Below are positions 1-12,171 of a stretch of 64,000 nucleotides of DNA, piece after piece; the stretch's first letter is position 1, and each line of letters opens with the position of its first letter. Where the stretch lies: NCBI RefSeq assembly GCF_963082655.1, contig NC_081552.1, forward strand, positions 59,748,561-59,812,560, given 5' to 3'. Both the position numbers and the translations under genes were made by a program. The DNA comes from Stomoxys calcitrans. Taxonomy: Eukaryota > Arthropoda > Insecta > Diptera > Muscidae. The notes under the pieces are model-generated. The model was given only the letters and a program-made list of their open reading frames with translations. It did no database searches and was not told where the DNA came from.

Positions 1-66
1 TTCGATGTGTTGCAAGCGGAAGGACAAAATGAATATACCCCCATCCTTCGGTGGTGGGTATAAAAA
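1..66 (-). mobile_element. DINE family B, 5' end only
   Basis: Reverse complement of the family-B 5' terminus: TATACCCACCACC, then the segment that in full copies leads to GACAAAATG and the CGATGTGTTGCAA motif. Only the outer end is in the window; the rest lies upstream of base 1. Confidence 0.8.
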
Positions 67-292
67 ATTTCAGCGGTGGTTTTCCCCTCCTAATTCTGGC
101 AACATTTGTGAGGTACAATGCCATGTAAAACTTCACTCCAAAGAGATGTCGCACTGCGGCACGCCGTTCGGACTCGGCTATAAAAAGGTGGTCCCTTATC
201 ATTGAGCTTAAACTTGAATCGGACTGCACTCATTGTTATGTGAGGAGTTTGCCACTGTTCCCTAGTGGAATGTTCATGACCAAAATTTTGTT
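67..292 (+). mobile_element. tRNA-derived SINE, 5'-truncated
   Basis: Matches the body of the SINE seen more completely at 62344-62657 and 58647-58953 (for example GCACGCCGTTCGGACTCGG and GAATCGGACTGCACTCATTG). The tRNA-like head with A and B boxes is missing. It directly abuts the family-B terminus on its left. Confidence 0.7.
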
Positions 293-378
293 TTATGGGG
301 TCTTGGGCGGCCATTTCGAGGTGTTACAAACGGAATGACAAAATTAGTTTACCCACCATCCTATGGTGGATGGTTAAA
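293..378 (-). mobile_element. DINE family C/A-like, 5' end fragment
   Basis: Contains the inverted 5' end (GAGGTGTTACAAACGGAATG, then ACCCACCATCCTATGGTGG and TTAAAAA). Core, microsatellite and central repeats are absent. The single-G spacing and ACCCACC resemble the family-C end at 50828. Confidence 0.55.
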
Positions 379-576
379 AAGGTATTTATTGGGTATTTAC
401 CCAATGAATACCAAAGCGTTAAGTATTTACCCGGTAGAAACCCATCTCTAGGCGTGAGAGATTGGGACACATTAGTAAAAGCAAATTTTTGGAGATAAAG
501 TGTAAGAAAATGTTTTGTAATAGTCAACTTTTGAACAATGTTCGTGTGACCTACTTAATTGCTTATAAATCAGATA
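379..576. other. Low-copy spacer
   Basis: No similarity to the repeats elsewhere in the window and no convincing reading frame. A short inverted repeat (TTGGGTATTTACCCAA) is present near 388. Confidence 0.5.
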
Positions 577-2591
577 TTTTTATACCCTCCACCATAAGAT
601 GGGGGGTATACTAATTTCGTCATTCTGATTGTAACTACTCGAAATATTCGTCTGAGACCCCATAAAGTATATATATTTTTGATCGTTGTGAAATTTTATG
701 TCGATCTAGCCATGTCCGCCCGTCCGTCCGTCCGTCTGTCTGTCGAAAGCACGCTAACTTCCGAAGGAGTAAAGCTAGCCCCTTGAAATTTTGCACAAAT
801 ACTTCTTATTAGTGTAGGTCGGTTGGTATTGTAAATGGGCCATATTGGTCCATGTTTTGATATAGCTGCCATATAAACCGATCTTGGGTCTTGACTTCTT
901 GAGCCTCTAGAGTGCGCAATTCTTATCCGATAGGGATGAAATTTTGCACGACGTGTTTTGTTATGATATCTAACAACTGTGCCAAGTATGGTTGAAATCG
1001 GTTTATAACCTGATATAGCTGCCATATAAACCGATCTTGGGTCTTGACTTCTTGAGCATCTATAGTGCGCAATTCTTATCCGATTGAAATGAAATTTTGC
1101 ACGACGTGTTTTGTTATGATATCCAACAACTGTGCCAAGTATGGTTCAAATCGGTCCATAACCTTATATAGCTGTCATATAAACCGATCTTGGGTCTTGA
1201 CTTCTTGAGCCTCTAGAGGGCACAATTCTTATCCAATTTGAATGAATTTTGGGACGTAGTATTTTGTTATGATATCCAACAACTGTGCCAAATATGGTTC
1301 AAATCGGTTCATAACCTGATATAGCTGTCATATAAACAGATCTGGGGACTTGACTTCTTGAGCTTCTAGAGGGCTCAATTTCTATCCGATTTAGGGTCTT
1401 ACTCCCATAAAAGCCGCATTTATTATCCGATTTTGCTGAAATTTGGGACAGTGAGTTGTGTTTGGCCCTTCGTCATGCTCCGTCAATTTGGTCCAGATTT
1501 GGATATAGCTGCCATATAGACCGATTCTCCGATTTAGGGTCTTAGACCCATAAAAGCCAGATTAATTGTCCGATTTTGGTGAAATTTGAGACAGTGAGTT
1601 GTGTTAGGCCCTTCGACATCCTTCGTCACTTTGGTCCAAGTCGGTTCAGTTTTGGATAGAGCTGCCATATAGACCGATCCTCCGATTTATAGTGTTAGGC
1701 CCATAAAAGCCACACTTATTGTCCGATTTTGCTGAAATTTGGGACAGTGAATTGTGTTAGGCCCTTCGAAATTTTTCTTCAATTTGGTCCAGATCGGTTC
1801 AGATTTGGATATAGCTGCCATATAGACCGATTTCTTGATATATGGTTTTGGACCCATAAAATGCTCATTTATTGTCCGATGTCGCTGAAATTTGAGACAG
1901 TGAGTTTAGTTAGGCTCTTCGACGTCCTTCTTCAACTTTGCCCAGATCGGTCCAGATTTTAATATAGATGCCATATAGTCCGATCTCTCGGTTTTAGGTT
2001 TTGGGGCCATAAAAGACGCATTTATTATCCGATGTCGCTGAAATTTGAGACCGTGAGTTTAGTTAGGCTCTTCGACGTCCTTCTTCAACTTTGCCCAGAT
2101 CGGTCCAGATTTGAATATAGCGATCTCTCGATTTAAGGTTTTGGGACCATAAAAGAGGCATTTATTGTCCGATTTCGCCGAAATTTGGGACATTGCTTTG
2201 TATTAGGCTCTTCGGCATTTTTATGCAACTTGGCCCAAATCGGTCCAGATTTGGATGTAGCTGCCATGTAGACCGATATTTCGATTTAAAGTCTTGACCC
2301 CATAAAAGGCGTATTTATAATCCGATTTCACTGAAATTTGACACAGTAACTTATGTTAGGCTTGTTGACATTCGTGTCGTATATAGTTCAGATCGGTTTA
2401 TTTTTAGATATAGCTAGTGTACTTATTAGTATATGGTCCAAATCGGAACTTATTTTGATATACAATAACTGATATGGGACATAAGGTATGAAATTTTCAC
2501 CAAATTTTGATGAAAGATGGTTTACATATATACCCGAGGTGGTGGGAATCCAAAGTTCGGCCCGGCAGAACTTAAGGCGTTCTTACGTGTT
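577..2591 (+). mobile_element. Chimeric DINE: family A 5' half, family B 3' half
   Basis: Starts with the family-A 5' end, (TA)n, the CGATCTAGCCATG core and (CCGT)n. It continues with family-A repeats (GACTTCTTGAGCCTCTAGAG) to about 1390. There, within the shared motif ATCCGATTT, it changes to family-B repeats (GCCCATAAAAGCC) and ends with a family-B 3' terminus (CCCGAGGTGGTGGG, then a hairpin with one mismatch). Both ends are present, so this is one element of mixed ancestry rather than two truncated ones. Confidence 0.75.
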
Positions 2592-3468
2592 TTCTATGTA
2601 AAAATAAAACTTCAAAAACATTTTTTCAAAGACAAAATTTTAACGAAATTTTTGCTAAAGTCTTTTAAATAAAAAATTTCAATGAAGACAATTTTTTTAA
2701 TATATTTTTTTTTTTCAAAATGTCAAAAAGTTTTTTTCTAAATACAAAGTTTTAATTAAATATAGTCTAAAGACGAAATCTTGCTCATGTCTGGGCCGCT
2801 CTTTACTTATTATTTCGACAAGAATGATTTCAATACAATCTTTCCAATCGAGAAATTTTTTTCTAAATGAAAGATGAAGTTTTTGGGAACTTTTTAAACA
2901 AAAATTTATTAAAATTTTCTTTAAGCCTAAATCTTCATTGAATTTTTTATATACAAATTTTTTTCGAAATAAAACTAATAAACAAAAATTCTCTAAGACA
3001 TAGTTCTATATGAATTTTCTTTTAATTCTAGTTTTATTACTTTGATTGAATTTTATCTGTAAAAAATATTATTTAAAAATTGTCTTTAAATAAATTATTT
3101 TGCTTGTTAGTCTGAAGAACTTTAAGTATTAATAATTATGGTTTTCAAAAAATTTTAATATTGAGGACTCGAAAACACAAATTTAAGACACCCTAAATGA
3201 TCACAATTATTAATTTACATTTTAATATTCATAGTGATTTAGAAATGAAAGCTATTAGGAAAATAGTTTTCAACTGCAATGACGTAGAAATCTCTTCGTA
3301 TTTCTGATTTATTTCGGACTTATAAACGCATGATGCAAATTATAAGCATATACGGCAATAGCTGGATGCAATTTTTCCGGACATATTTTCCGTTGGATTT
3401 TTTGTCAAGCTGAAACCAATGGGGCTTGTTTTTGTTTCCATTTAGAATAGAAGGAAAAATAAATACCC
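2592..3468. other. AT-rich low-copy DNA
   Basis: Very AT-rich, with repeated phrases of the type AAATTTTAACGAAATTTTT and long T runs. No gene, RNA or element terminus is recognisable. Confidence 0.5.
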
Positions 3469-4570
3469 TTTTTATACCCACCACCGACGGATGGGGGTAT
3501 ATTCATTTTGTCATTCCGTTTGCAACACATCGAAATATCCATTTGCGACCCTATAAAGAATATATATATTTTTGATCAGCGTAAAAATCTAAGACGACCT
3601 AGACATGTCCGTCCGTCTGTCCGCCTGTCTGTTGAAATCACGCTATAGTCTTCAAAACTAGAGATATTTAACTGAAACACAGATTCTTTTTTTGTCCATA
3701 AGCAGGTTAAGTTCGACTATATCTTGATATAGCCCCCATATAGACCGATCCGCCGATTTAGGGTCTTAGGCCAATAAAAGCCACATTTATTATCAGATTT
3801 TGCTGAAATTTGGGACGGTGGGTTATGTTGGGCCCTCCAACATCCTCCGTCAATTTGGCCTAGATCGGTCCAGATTTGTATATAGCTGCCATACAGACCG
3901 ATCCTCCGATTTAAGGTCTTAGGCCCATAAAAGCCACATTTATTATCCGATTTTGCTGAAATTTGAGACAGTGAGTTGTGTTAGGCCCTTCAACATCCTC
4001 CGTCAATTTGGCTCATATCGGTCCAGATTTAGATGTAGCTGCCATACAGACCGATCCTCCGATTTAGGGTCTTAGGCCATAAAAGCCACATTTATTATCC
4101 AATTTTGCTGAAATTTGGGACAGTGAGTTGTCTTAGGTCCTTCGACATCCTCCGTCAATATGGCTTAGATCGGTCCAGATTTGGATATAGCTGCCATATA
4201 GACCGATTCTCCGATTTGGGGTTTTAGGCCCATAAAATGTCCGATGTCGCTGAAATTTAGGACAGTGAGTTAAGTTAAGCCCCTTGACATACTTCTGTAT
4301 TATCGCACAGATCGGTCCAGATTTGGATATAGCTGCCATATAGACCGATCTCTCGGTTTTAGGTTTTGAGGCCATAAAAAGCGCATTTATTGTCCGATGT
4401 TGCCGAAATTATGGACAAAGAGTTAAGTTAAGCCCCTCCACATATTTTTGCTATGGGACATAAGGTATGAGTTTTGCACCGGATTTTGACGAAAGGTGGT
4501 TTGCATATATACCCGAGGTGGTGGGTATCCAAAGTTCGGCCCGGCCGAACTTTACGCCTTTTTACTTGTT
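3469..4570 (+). mobile_element. DINE family B, complete
   Basis: Runs from TATACCCACCACC through the (TA)n tract, core, GTCCGTCCGTCTGTCC microsatellite and B-type repeats (TTAGGGTCTTAGGCC...AAAAGCCACATTTATTATCC) to the 3' hairpin GTTCGGCCCGGCCGAAC and TTTTTACTTGTT. DINE-1 elements are established as non-autonomous Helentrons; no protein is encoded. Confidence 0.85.
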
Positions 4571-4584
4571 GAATATTTTAAGGT

Positions 4585-5795
4585 AACAAGTAAAAATGCG
4601 TTAAGTTCGGCCGGGCTGAACTTTGGATACATCGGGTAAATATGTAAATCACCTTTCATCAAAACCCGGTTAAAATTGCATACCTTATGTCCCATAGCAG
4701 TAATATCGAAATATGTTCCGATTTGGACCAAATACAAATAAGTACAAGTCATTGTTCAACTGTGTATAACAAAATATTGGTCTTTTTAGTAGCTATATAT
4801 AAAAATAAACCGATCTGAACCATATACAACATAGATGTCGAAAAGCATAACATAAGTAACTGTTTCAAATTTCAGTAATATCGGATTATAAATGCGCTTT
4901 TTATAGGGCCAAGCTATGTGCACATCTTGATCGATCTAGACCAGAAATATGTGGAGGAGCTAAACTTAACTCTCTGGCCCAAATCGGACAATAAATGCGC
5001 CTTTTATGGGCCCAAAACCTTACATCGAGAGATCGGTCTATCTGGCAGTTATATCCAAATCTGGACCGATCTGAGCCAAATTAAAGAAGGATGTCGAAGG
5101 TCCTAACACAACTCACTGGCCCAAATTTCGGCGACATCGGACAATACTGGTGAATTTCATAGAAATCGATTCAGATTTAGATATAGCTCTCATATATATA
5201 TATATAGCCCGATTTTCACTCCTAGAATCATTCTAAGCGCTTCTAAGCGATATGAGCCAAATTGACGGAGGATGTTGAAGGGCCTAACACAACTCACTGT
5301 CTCAAATTTCAGCAAAATCGGATAATAAATGTGGCTTTTATGGGCCTAAGACCTTAAATCGGAGGATCGGTCTGTATGGCAGCTATATACAAATCTGGAC
5401 CGATCTAGGCCAAATTGACGGAGGATGTTGGAGGGCCCAACATAACCCACCGTCCCAAATTTCAGCAAAATCGGATAATAAATGTGGCTTTTATTGGCCT
5501 AAGACCCTAAATCGGCGGATCGGTCTATATGGGGGCTATATCAAGATATAGTCGAACTTAGCCTGCTTATGGACAAAAAAAGAATCTGTGTTTCAGTTAA
5601 ATATCTCTATTTTTGAAGACTATAGCGTGATTTCAACAGACAGGCGGACAGACGGACGGACATGTCTAGGTCGTCTTAGATTTTTACGCTGATCAAAAAT
5701 ATATATATACTTTATAGGGTCGGAAATGGATATTTCGATGTGTCGCAAACGGAATGACAAAATGAATATACCCCCATCCTTCGGCGGTGGGTATA
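4585..5795 (-). mobile_element. DINE family B, complete, inverted
   Basis: Begins with inverted AACAAGTAAAAA plus hairpin and ends with the inverted B 5' end (CATCCTTCGGCGGTGGGTATA). Its outer half (about 5250-5795) is almost identical to 3469-4024, including private variants such as GGACGGTGGGTTATGTTGGG. The half nearer the 3' end differs between the two. Confidence 0.85.
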
Positions 5796-6854
5796 ACAAG
5801 TAAAATCGTGCTAAATTCTGAAGGGCCAAATTTTATATACCCTTTAACATGGATCGCACTTGTCGAGTTTTACCACGGTATCTCTTTTAGGCAAACAAAG
5901 GAAAAAGAAAAGAATTGCTATGTTATTGGAACAATATCAAGGTATGGTTCATTTCGGACCATAATTGAACTGAATATTGGAGACCATAGTAGAAGTCATT
6001 GTGTAAAATTTCAGACAAATCTAGTAAGAATTGAGCACTTTAGGGACTGAAGAAGTAAAATAGGGAAATCGGTTTATAGGGGAGCTGCATAAAGCTATAA
6101 ACCGATTCATGCAATTTTTGACACGTATGTTAAAGGTCAAAATCTCTTATGCCGTTGCACAAAATTTCAGATGAATCGGGTAATAATTGCGCCCTCTAGT
6201 GGCTTAAGGAGTCAAGACCCCAGATCGGTTTATATGGACGCTATATCAGGTTATGGACCGATTTGAACTATTCTCAGCACACTAGTTGAAAGTCATAACA
6301 GACCACCTCATGCAGAATTTCAGCCAAATCGGATAATAATTGCGCCCTCTAGAGGCTCAAGAAGTCAAAACCTAAGATTGGTTTATATGGCAGCTATATC
6401 AGGCTATGAAAGTCATAACAAAATTGGAACAAAGTTGGAAGTCATAAAAAAATTGATTTGAACCATACTTGACACAGTTGTTGGATATCATAACAAAACA
6501 CGACGTGCAAAATTTTATCCCAATCGGATAAGAATTGCGCACTCTAGAGGCTCAAGAAGTCAAGACCCAAGATCGGTTTATATGGCAGCAATATTAAAGC
6601 ATGGACCGATATGGCCCATTTGCAATACCCACGGACCTACACTAAGAAGAAGTATTTGTGCACAATTTGGAGCGGCTAGCTTTACTCCTTCGAAAGTTCG
6701 CGTGCTTTCGACAGACAGATGGACGGTCGGACAGACGGACATGTTACGACGATCAAGTATATATATACTTTATGGAGTCTCAGACGAATATTTCGAGTAG
6801 TTACAAACAGAATGACTAAATTAGTATATCCCCATCCTATGGCGGAGGGTATAA
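5796..6854 (-). mobile_element. DINE family A, complete, inverted
   Basis: Starts at AACAAGTAAAATCGTGC with a degraded hairpin and TATACCCTTTAACATGGATCG. It continues with GCGCCCTCTAGAGGCTCAAGAAG repeat units, the inverted (GGAC)n tract, core and (TA)n, and ends with GGCGGAGGGTATAA. Directly abuts the preceding B element in the same orientation. Confidence 0.8.
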
Positions 6855-6861
6855 CTAGCGC

Positions 6862-8443
6862 AAACAAGTAAAACCATGATAAGTTCGGCCGGGCCGAATC
6901 TTGGGAACCCACCACCATGGATTCTGCTAAAAATTTATACAAAATAAATTAAGTTGAAGGGCATACTTTTATTCTACAGTCTTTCTTTCAAACCAGCAAA
7001 AATTTAAGCTTTTAGGAACCGAACGGGGATGATCGAGAGACCGGTTTATATGGGATTAATATCAGGTAATAGACTGCTTTAGACCGTATTTCGCACACTT
7101 GTTGGAAGTCGTAGCAGAACACGACATGAACAAGTAAAAGCGTGCCAAGTTCGGCTGGGCTGAATCTTATATACCCTCCACCATGGAGCGCATTTGTCGA
7201 GTTCTTTTCCCGACATCTCTTCTTAGGCAAAAAATGATATAAGAAAAGATTTGCTCTGCTATTAGAGCGATATCAAGATATGATCCGGTTTAGACCACAA
7301 TTAAATTATATGTTGGAGACCTGTGTAAAATGTCAACCAGTTCGAATAAGAATTGCGCCCTTTGGGGGCTCAAGAAGTAAAATAGAGAGATCGATTTATA
7401 TGGGAACTGTATCGGGCTATCGACCGATTCAGACCATAATAAACATGTATGTTGATGGTTATGAGAGGATCCGTCGTACAAAATTTCAGGCAAATCAGAT
7501 AATAATTGCGACCTCTACAGGCTCAAGAAGTCTAAAACCTAGATCAGTTTATATGGCAGCTATATCAGGTTTTGAACCGATTTGAACCTTATTTGACACA
7601 GTTGTTGAAAGTAAGAATAAAATACGTCACGCAAATCGGATAGGAATTGCGTTCCCTAGAAGCTGAAGAAATCAAGTCCCCAGATCTGTTCATATGACAG
7701 CTATATAAGGTTACGAACCGTTTTGAAACGTACTTGGCAAAGTTATTGGATATCATAACAAAACACGTCGTGCAAAATTTCATTCCAATCGGAAAAGAAG
7801 TGCGCACTCCAGAGGCTCAAGAAGTGAAGACCCAAGATCGGTTCTTATGGCAGCTATATCAGGTTATGAAGAAGAACCGCGCACTCTAGAGGCTCAAGAA
7901 GTCGAGACCCAAGATCGGTTTATATGGCAGCAATATCAAAACATTTACCGATATGGCCCATTTACAATACCAACCGACCTACACTAATAAGAAGTATTTG
8001 TGCAAAATTTCAAGCGGCTAGCTTTACTCCTTCGGAAGATAGCGTGCTTTCGACAGACGGACGGATTTGGCTAGATCGACATAAAATGTCGCGACGATCA
8101 AGAATATATTGATATACTTTATGGGGTCTCAGACGAATATTTCGAGTGTTACAAACAGAATGACTAAATTAGTATACACCCCATCCTATGTTGGAGAGTA
8201 TAAAAATACGACCCAATCGTACACAAATTGGGGATTCTAAGGGCTCAAAAATCAAATCGGGAGATCGGTTTATATGAGAGCTATATCAGGTAATAAACCG
8301 TTTCGCACTGTACACCCCGTGCAATATTTCAGCCAAATCGGACAAAAATTGCGGTTTCTATGGGGTCTTAGACGAATATTTCAAGGTTTTACAATCGGAA
8401 TGACTAGATTAGTATTTCCCCATCCTTTGGAGGTGGGTATAAT
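6862..8443 (-). mobile_element. DINE family C, split by a family-A element
   Basis: The 3' part is 6862-7128 (hairpin GTTCGGCCGGGCCGAATC, then TTGGGAACCCACCACC) and the 5' part is 8207-8443, ending GAGGTGGGTATAA. The two parts form one diverged DINE when the family-A copy 7129-8206 is removed. The 5' part has lost the microsatellite. Confidence 0.6.
7129..8206 (-). mobile_element. DINE family A, nested in family C
   Basis: Complete from AACAAGTAAAAGCGTGCC and hairpin to GAGAGTATAAAAA, with the core CGACATAAAATGTCGCGACG and a short (GGAC)n remnant near 8055. It is flanked on both sides by pieces of one family-C element, so it is the younger insertion. Confidence 0.8.
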
Positions 8444-8560
8444 TAGTTCATGTTTTCCATCGAAATCGAATTTTCGATCGATTTTATAAAGTTCGAAGAA
8501 GAATTTAGCGACATTATTTAAGCAGAATATAGATGGCTATTCGCAAAAATTGATCAACAT

Positions 8561-8661
8561 TTTTTTGTACCCTCCACCATGGGATGGGGGTAAACCAGTT
8601 TCGTCATTCTGTTTGTAACTACTCGAAATATTCGTCTGAGAACTCATCTATCTATATATAT
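8561..8661 (+). mobile_element. DINE family A, 5' end fragment
   Basis: Family-A 5' terminus (ACCCTCCACCATGGGATGGGG ... CGAAATATTCGTCTGAG) that stops in its TATATATA tract, where an inverted family-B element starts. The remainder of this copy is not found downstream before the assembly gap. Confidence 0.7.
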
Positions 8662-9203
8662 AACAAGTAAAAAGGCGTTAAGTTCGGCCGGGCCGAACTT
8701 TTGACACCCACCACCTCGGGTAAATATGTAAACCACCAAAATCTGGTGCAAATTGCATACGTTATATCCCATAGCAGTTATATCGAAATATGTTCCGATT
8801 TGGACCAAATACTAATAAGTACAAGTTATTGATCAATTGTTTAAAAAAAACTATTGGTTTTTCTTAGTAGCTATATCTAAAAATAAACCGATCTGAACCA
8901 TATACGACACGGATGTCGAAAAGCTTAATATAAGCCACTGAGTCAAATTTCAGTGAAATCGGATTATAAATGCGCCTTTAATAGGGCCACTTTAAATCGA
9001 GATATCGGTCTACATTTCAGCTATATCCAAATCTGAGCCGATTTTGGTCAAATTACAGAAAACTGTCGAAGAGCCTTACATAACGCACTGTCCCAAATTT
9101 CGGCGAAATCGGACAATAAATCGGTCTATATGTCAGCTATATTCAAATCTGGACCGATCTGGGCAGAATTGAGGAAGCAGGTCGAAGAGCCTAACACAAT
9201 TTT
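8662..9203 (-). mobile_element. DINE family B, cut by an assembly gap
   Basis: Inverted 3' end AACAAGTAAAAAGGCGTTAAG, hairpin and CACCCACCACCTCGGG, then B-type repeats. The element runs into the N run; its 5' end is not visible on the other side. Confidence 0.8.
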
Positions 9204-9403
9204 NNNNNNNNNNNNNNNNNNNNNNNNNNNNNNNNNNNNNNNNNNNNNNNNNNNNNNNNNNNNNNNNNNNNNNNNNNNNNNNNNNNNNNNNNNNNNNNNN
9301 NNNNNNNNNNNNNNNNNNNNNNNNNNNNNNNNNNNNNNNNNNNNNNNNNNNNNNNNNNNNNNNNNNNNNNNNNNNNNNNNNNNNNNNNNNNNNNNNNNNN
9401 NNN
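9204..9403. other. Assembly gap (200 N)
   Basis: Exactly 200 undetermined bases, so probably a placeholder of fixed length. DINE-B repeat lies on the left and Helitron-like D on the right. Confidence 0.95.
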
Positions 9404-10162
9404 AAACGGCTGAACCTATTTCTTTCTATATAATTTAATGATATCGGTAGGGGGCGGACCCTCCCCCTTACCCTAAAAGTACGACCTCAAAATAAAAGCG
9501 AACCGATCGGAACAATATGGGATTCACATGAAAGGCATTCATGAGTAGACCTTGAATTTCATATTCAAAATTGAATCCATGTAACTAGGGGGCCGCCCCG
9601 ACCCTAAAACCCCCTAAAATAGATTTATTGGACCATAATGTCAATATGGGACTCAAATGAAAGGTATTCAGGAGTAGATTACGAAAATGGTCAGAAAGGA
9701 GAAAAAAGTTTTTTTTCCCCTTACCCCAAAAACACAACTTAAAATCAAAAGTGGACCAATGGGGACTGTATGGGTGTCAAGTGAAATGAGTGAAAGTTAT
9801 TGGGGGTGTAGAAAAAGAGTAAAAGTTAGGTCCAAGGAACCCAGAGGCCTTTCCAACCCCAAAAGTTCCCCAAACAAACATATTTGACGTACATAAAAAT
9901 ATGGGACTCAAATGAAATGTATTCGGGAGTTGATTACGAATATGACATAAAAAATTATGTCTAAGTATTTGCGGGTCGCCCCACCGCAAAAAGTCCCACA
10001 AATAAGAATTTCACATATTTATTTTTGCACAAGTGGTAGTGTTGTGCACAACCCTCATTTAGACGCCCCCTACCAAACGTCCGTACACACCAATCATGAC
10101 AATTTGGGGTTAAATTAGAGATATAAGATTGCGAACTGCGAATCTGATCTAATTATTCTGCT
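9404..10162 (+). mobile_element. Helitron-like family D, fragment
   Basis: Begins inside the 5' block AAACGGCTGAACC ... GGGGGCGGACCCTCCCCCTTACCC. It continues with diverged copies of the internal repeat (ATATGGGACTCAAATGAAA, GACCAATCA). The 3' CCCGGGTCAGCTAG end is absent. No Rep/helicase frame. Confidence 0.6.
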
Positions 10163-10241
10163 CAAATATATATATTTCGATGTGTTGCAAACGGAATGAT
10201 TAAATGAATATACCCCCTACCCTATAGTGGTGGGTATAAAA
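10163..10241 (-). mobile_element. DINE family B, 5' end fragment
   Basis: Inverted terminal piece with ATATATAT, CGATGTGTTGCAAACGG and GTGGTGGGTATAAAAA. Lacks core, microsatellite, repeats and 3' end. Confidence 0.65.
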
Positions 10242-11104
10242 ATGTCAACAGTCATAAGATAATTATATGTGCCAATTTTTGCGACAATGGTTGACAGATA
10301 ACATCTTTGTTGCAAATTACTAAAAATCGCATGAACCGATTTCGTCCAAACTCCTTAAATATTGTGGTACTCATCTAGGAAAGCGTCGTTCGCAATTTTT
10401 GGAAGATTGGTCAACAAATGCACTTGCAGTAGCTCTAGAAATGAAAATCGGGCTAGAAATATATGGGAGCTGTATCCAAATTTGAACCGATTTCTATGAA
10501 ACTCATCAGTAATGTCGAGAGTTAAAAAAAACCTTCATGTAAAATTTTGAGAGAATCGGTTGACAAATGAGCACATTATTGCAATATTACTCAAAATCGG
10601 ACGGACATATATATGAGAGCAATATCTAAGTCTGAAACTATTTCGACCACAATTCTTAGATATTGTGGTAGATGTTGAGGAAAGGAGTGAAAATCAGGTG
10701 ATATATACGAGTCTTTATGGGAACTATATCCAAATCAGAATCGACTTCTGTAAAATTCACCAGTAATATCGAAAGTCATAAGAGAACCCTTCCTGCCAAA
10801 TTTTGATGATGATCACATTATTTAAATTTTAATCCAAATCGGACGAACATATATATGGGAGCTATATCCAAATCTGAACCGATTTTTTCCAATTTCAATA
10901 GCCGTTGTTTCTTGCTGCCGGTGCCAAATATGAAGATGATTGGAAGAAGACTGTACCTGTTTTTGTTCACAAATTAACATGGATTGACGGTGATTCTGTG
11001 ATTCTGAGTTGATCAGTATACTTATAGATGGGTCTAGCTCTCTTCATCCTGGGTGTTACAAACAAATGCACTCAGTTATAATACCCTGTACCACAGTAGT
11101 GGTG
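10242..11104 (-). mobile_element. Diverged DINE-like element (type E)
   Basis: Shares phrases with other DINEs (ATATATATGGGAGCTATATCC, CTGAACCGATTT, TTGATCAGTATACTTATAG, then GGGTCTAGCTCTC) and ends with an inverted TATAATACCCTGTACCACAG terminus. It has no GTCY microsatellite or GC hairpin that I can see. It appears older than the A and B copies. Confidence 0.5.
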
Positions 11105-11375
11105 TAGGATGAAAGTGTCAGGCATGCAGAACGCTTATCATTCACGGAAACAGATTGTGTCCTTTCAGACAAATAAGATTCCATTAGTTTCGCGCCATAA
11201 TGACTTAAGACAAAGTAACTCCTCAGCATTGAAATTAAAATATAGTGACACACAGTATCAAATGCCTTGGAATGGTCAAGAAGGACTAGGAAGCATATAC
11301 AGTTGTTATCAATGCAAGACCGAATATTCTAAACATCAAGAGGTACCGTCGCACAACTTCGTTTTGCTCTAAGCC
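11105..11375 (-). pseudogene. LINE reverse transcriptase fragment (Jockey/CR1/I-like)
   Basis: The minus strand encodes VLLDHSKAFDTV followed by a stretch ending SYLSERTQSV. This matches the well-known non-LTR RT block containing LDFSKAFDTVNH, with the first catalytic Asp region, and the downstream SYL.NR.Q.V block. Upstream, the remnant of a QS.F...K block is broken by stops and frame changes. It is a different LINE from the one interrupted by the Transibs. About 90 codons remain; non-functional. Confidence 0.65.
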
Positions 11376-11447
11376 CACTTTATCTATCAGTCAACAGCTG
11401 ATAAGTTAAACGTTTCCATGGAATATAAACTGGGGGGAGTTATAAAT

Positions 11448-12171
11448 GAATTTCATATTTTATACCCACCACCATACGATAGGAGGTATATTCATTAAGT
11501 CATTCCGTTTGCAACACTTTAATATATTTATAAATTTCGTACCCTACAATATATAAATATTTCGGATCGAAGTAAAATTTTAACGCGATTAAAAGATGTC
11601 CGTGTGACCGTCAGTCCGTTTATAGCCTTCCAAAATTGAGATATTGAGTCGAAATTTGGCATAGATACGCGCGCAGCTTAAGTTCTTGAACGAAACAAAT
11701 CGAAAATATTGGGATATAGCTGCCATATAGACCGATCATCCGATATAGGGTCTTTACCCACATTTATTATCCGATTTTGCTGAAATTTGAGACAGTGAGT
11801 TGTGTTAGGCCCTTTGACATCCTTCGTTAATTTGGCGCGGATCGGTACAGATTTGGTTAGAGCTGGCTCCAAAATAGGCGCATTTATAATCTGATTTAAC
11901 TGAAATTTGACACATTGACTTATGTTAGGCTTTTCGACATCTATGTTGTATATGGTTCAGATAGGTTTATTTTTAGATATAGCTACTAAAAAGACCAATA
12001 TTTTGTTTTACACAATTGCATAATGACTTGCATTTATTAATATTTAGTCCAGATCGGATCAAATTTCGATATAACTGCTATGGGACATAAGGTATGCAAT
12101 TTTCACCGGATTTTAATGAAAGGTCGTTTACATATATACCCGAGGTGGTGGGTATCCAAAGTTCGACCCGG
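11448..12171 (+). mobile_element. DINE family B, 3' end clipped
   Basis: Diverged B 5' end (TATACCCACCACCATACG), degenerate core (GATGTCCGTGTGACCGTCAGTCCG), B repeats, and CCCGAGGTGGTGGGTATCC with half of the 3' hairpin (GTTCGACCCGGC). It stops mid-hairpin, where an inverted B 5' end begins. Confidence 0.75.
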
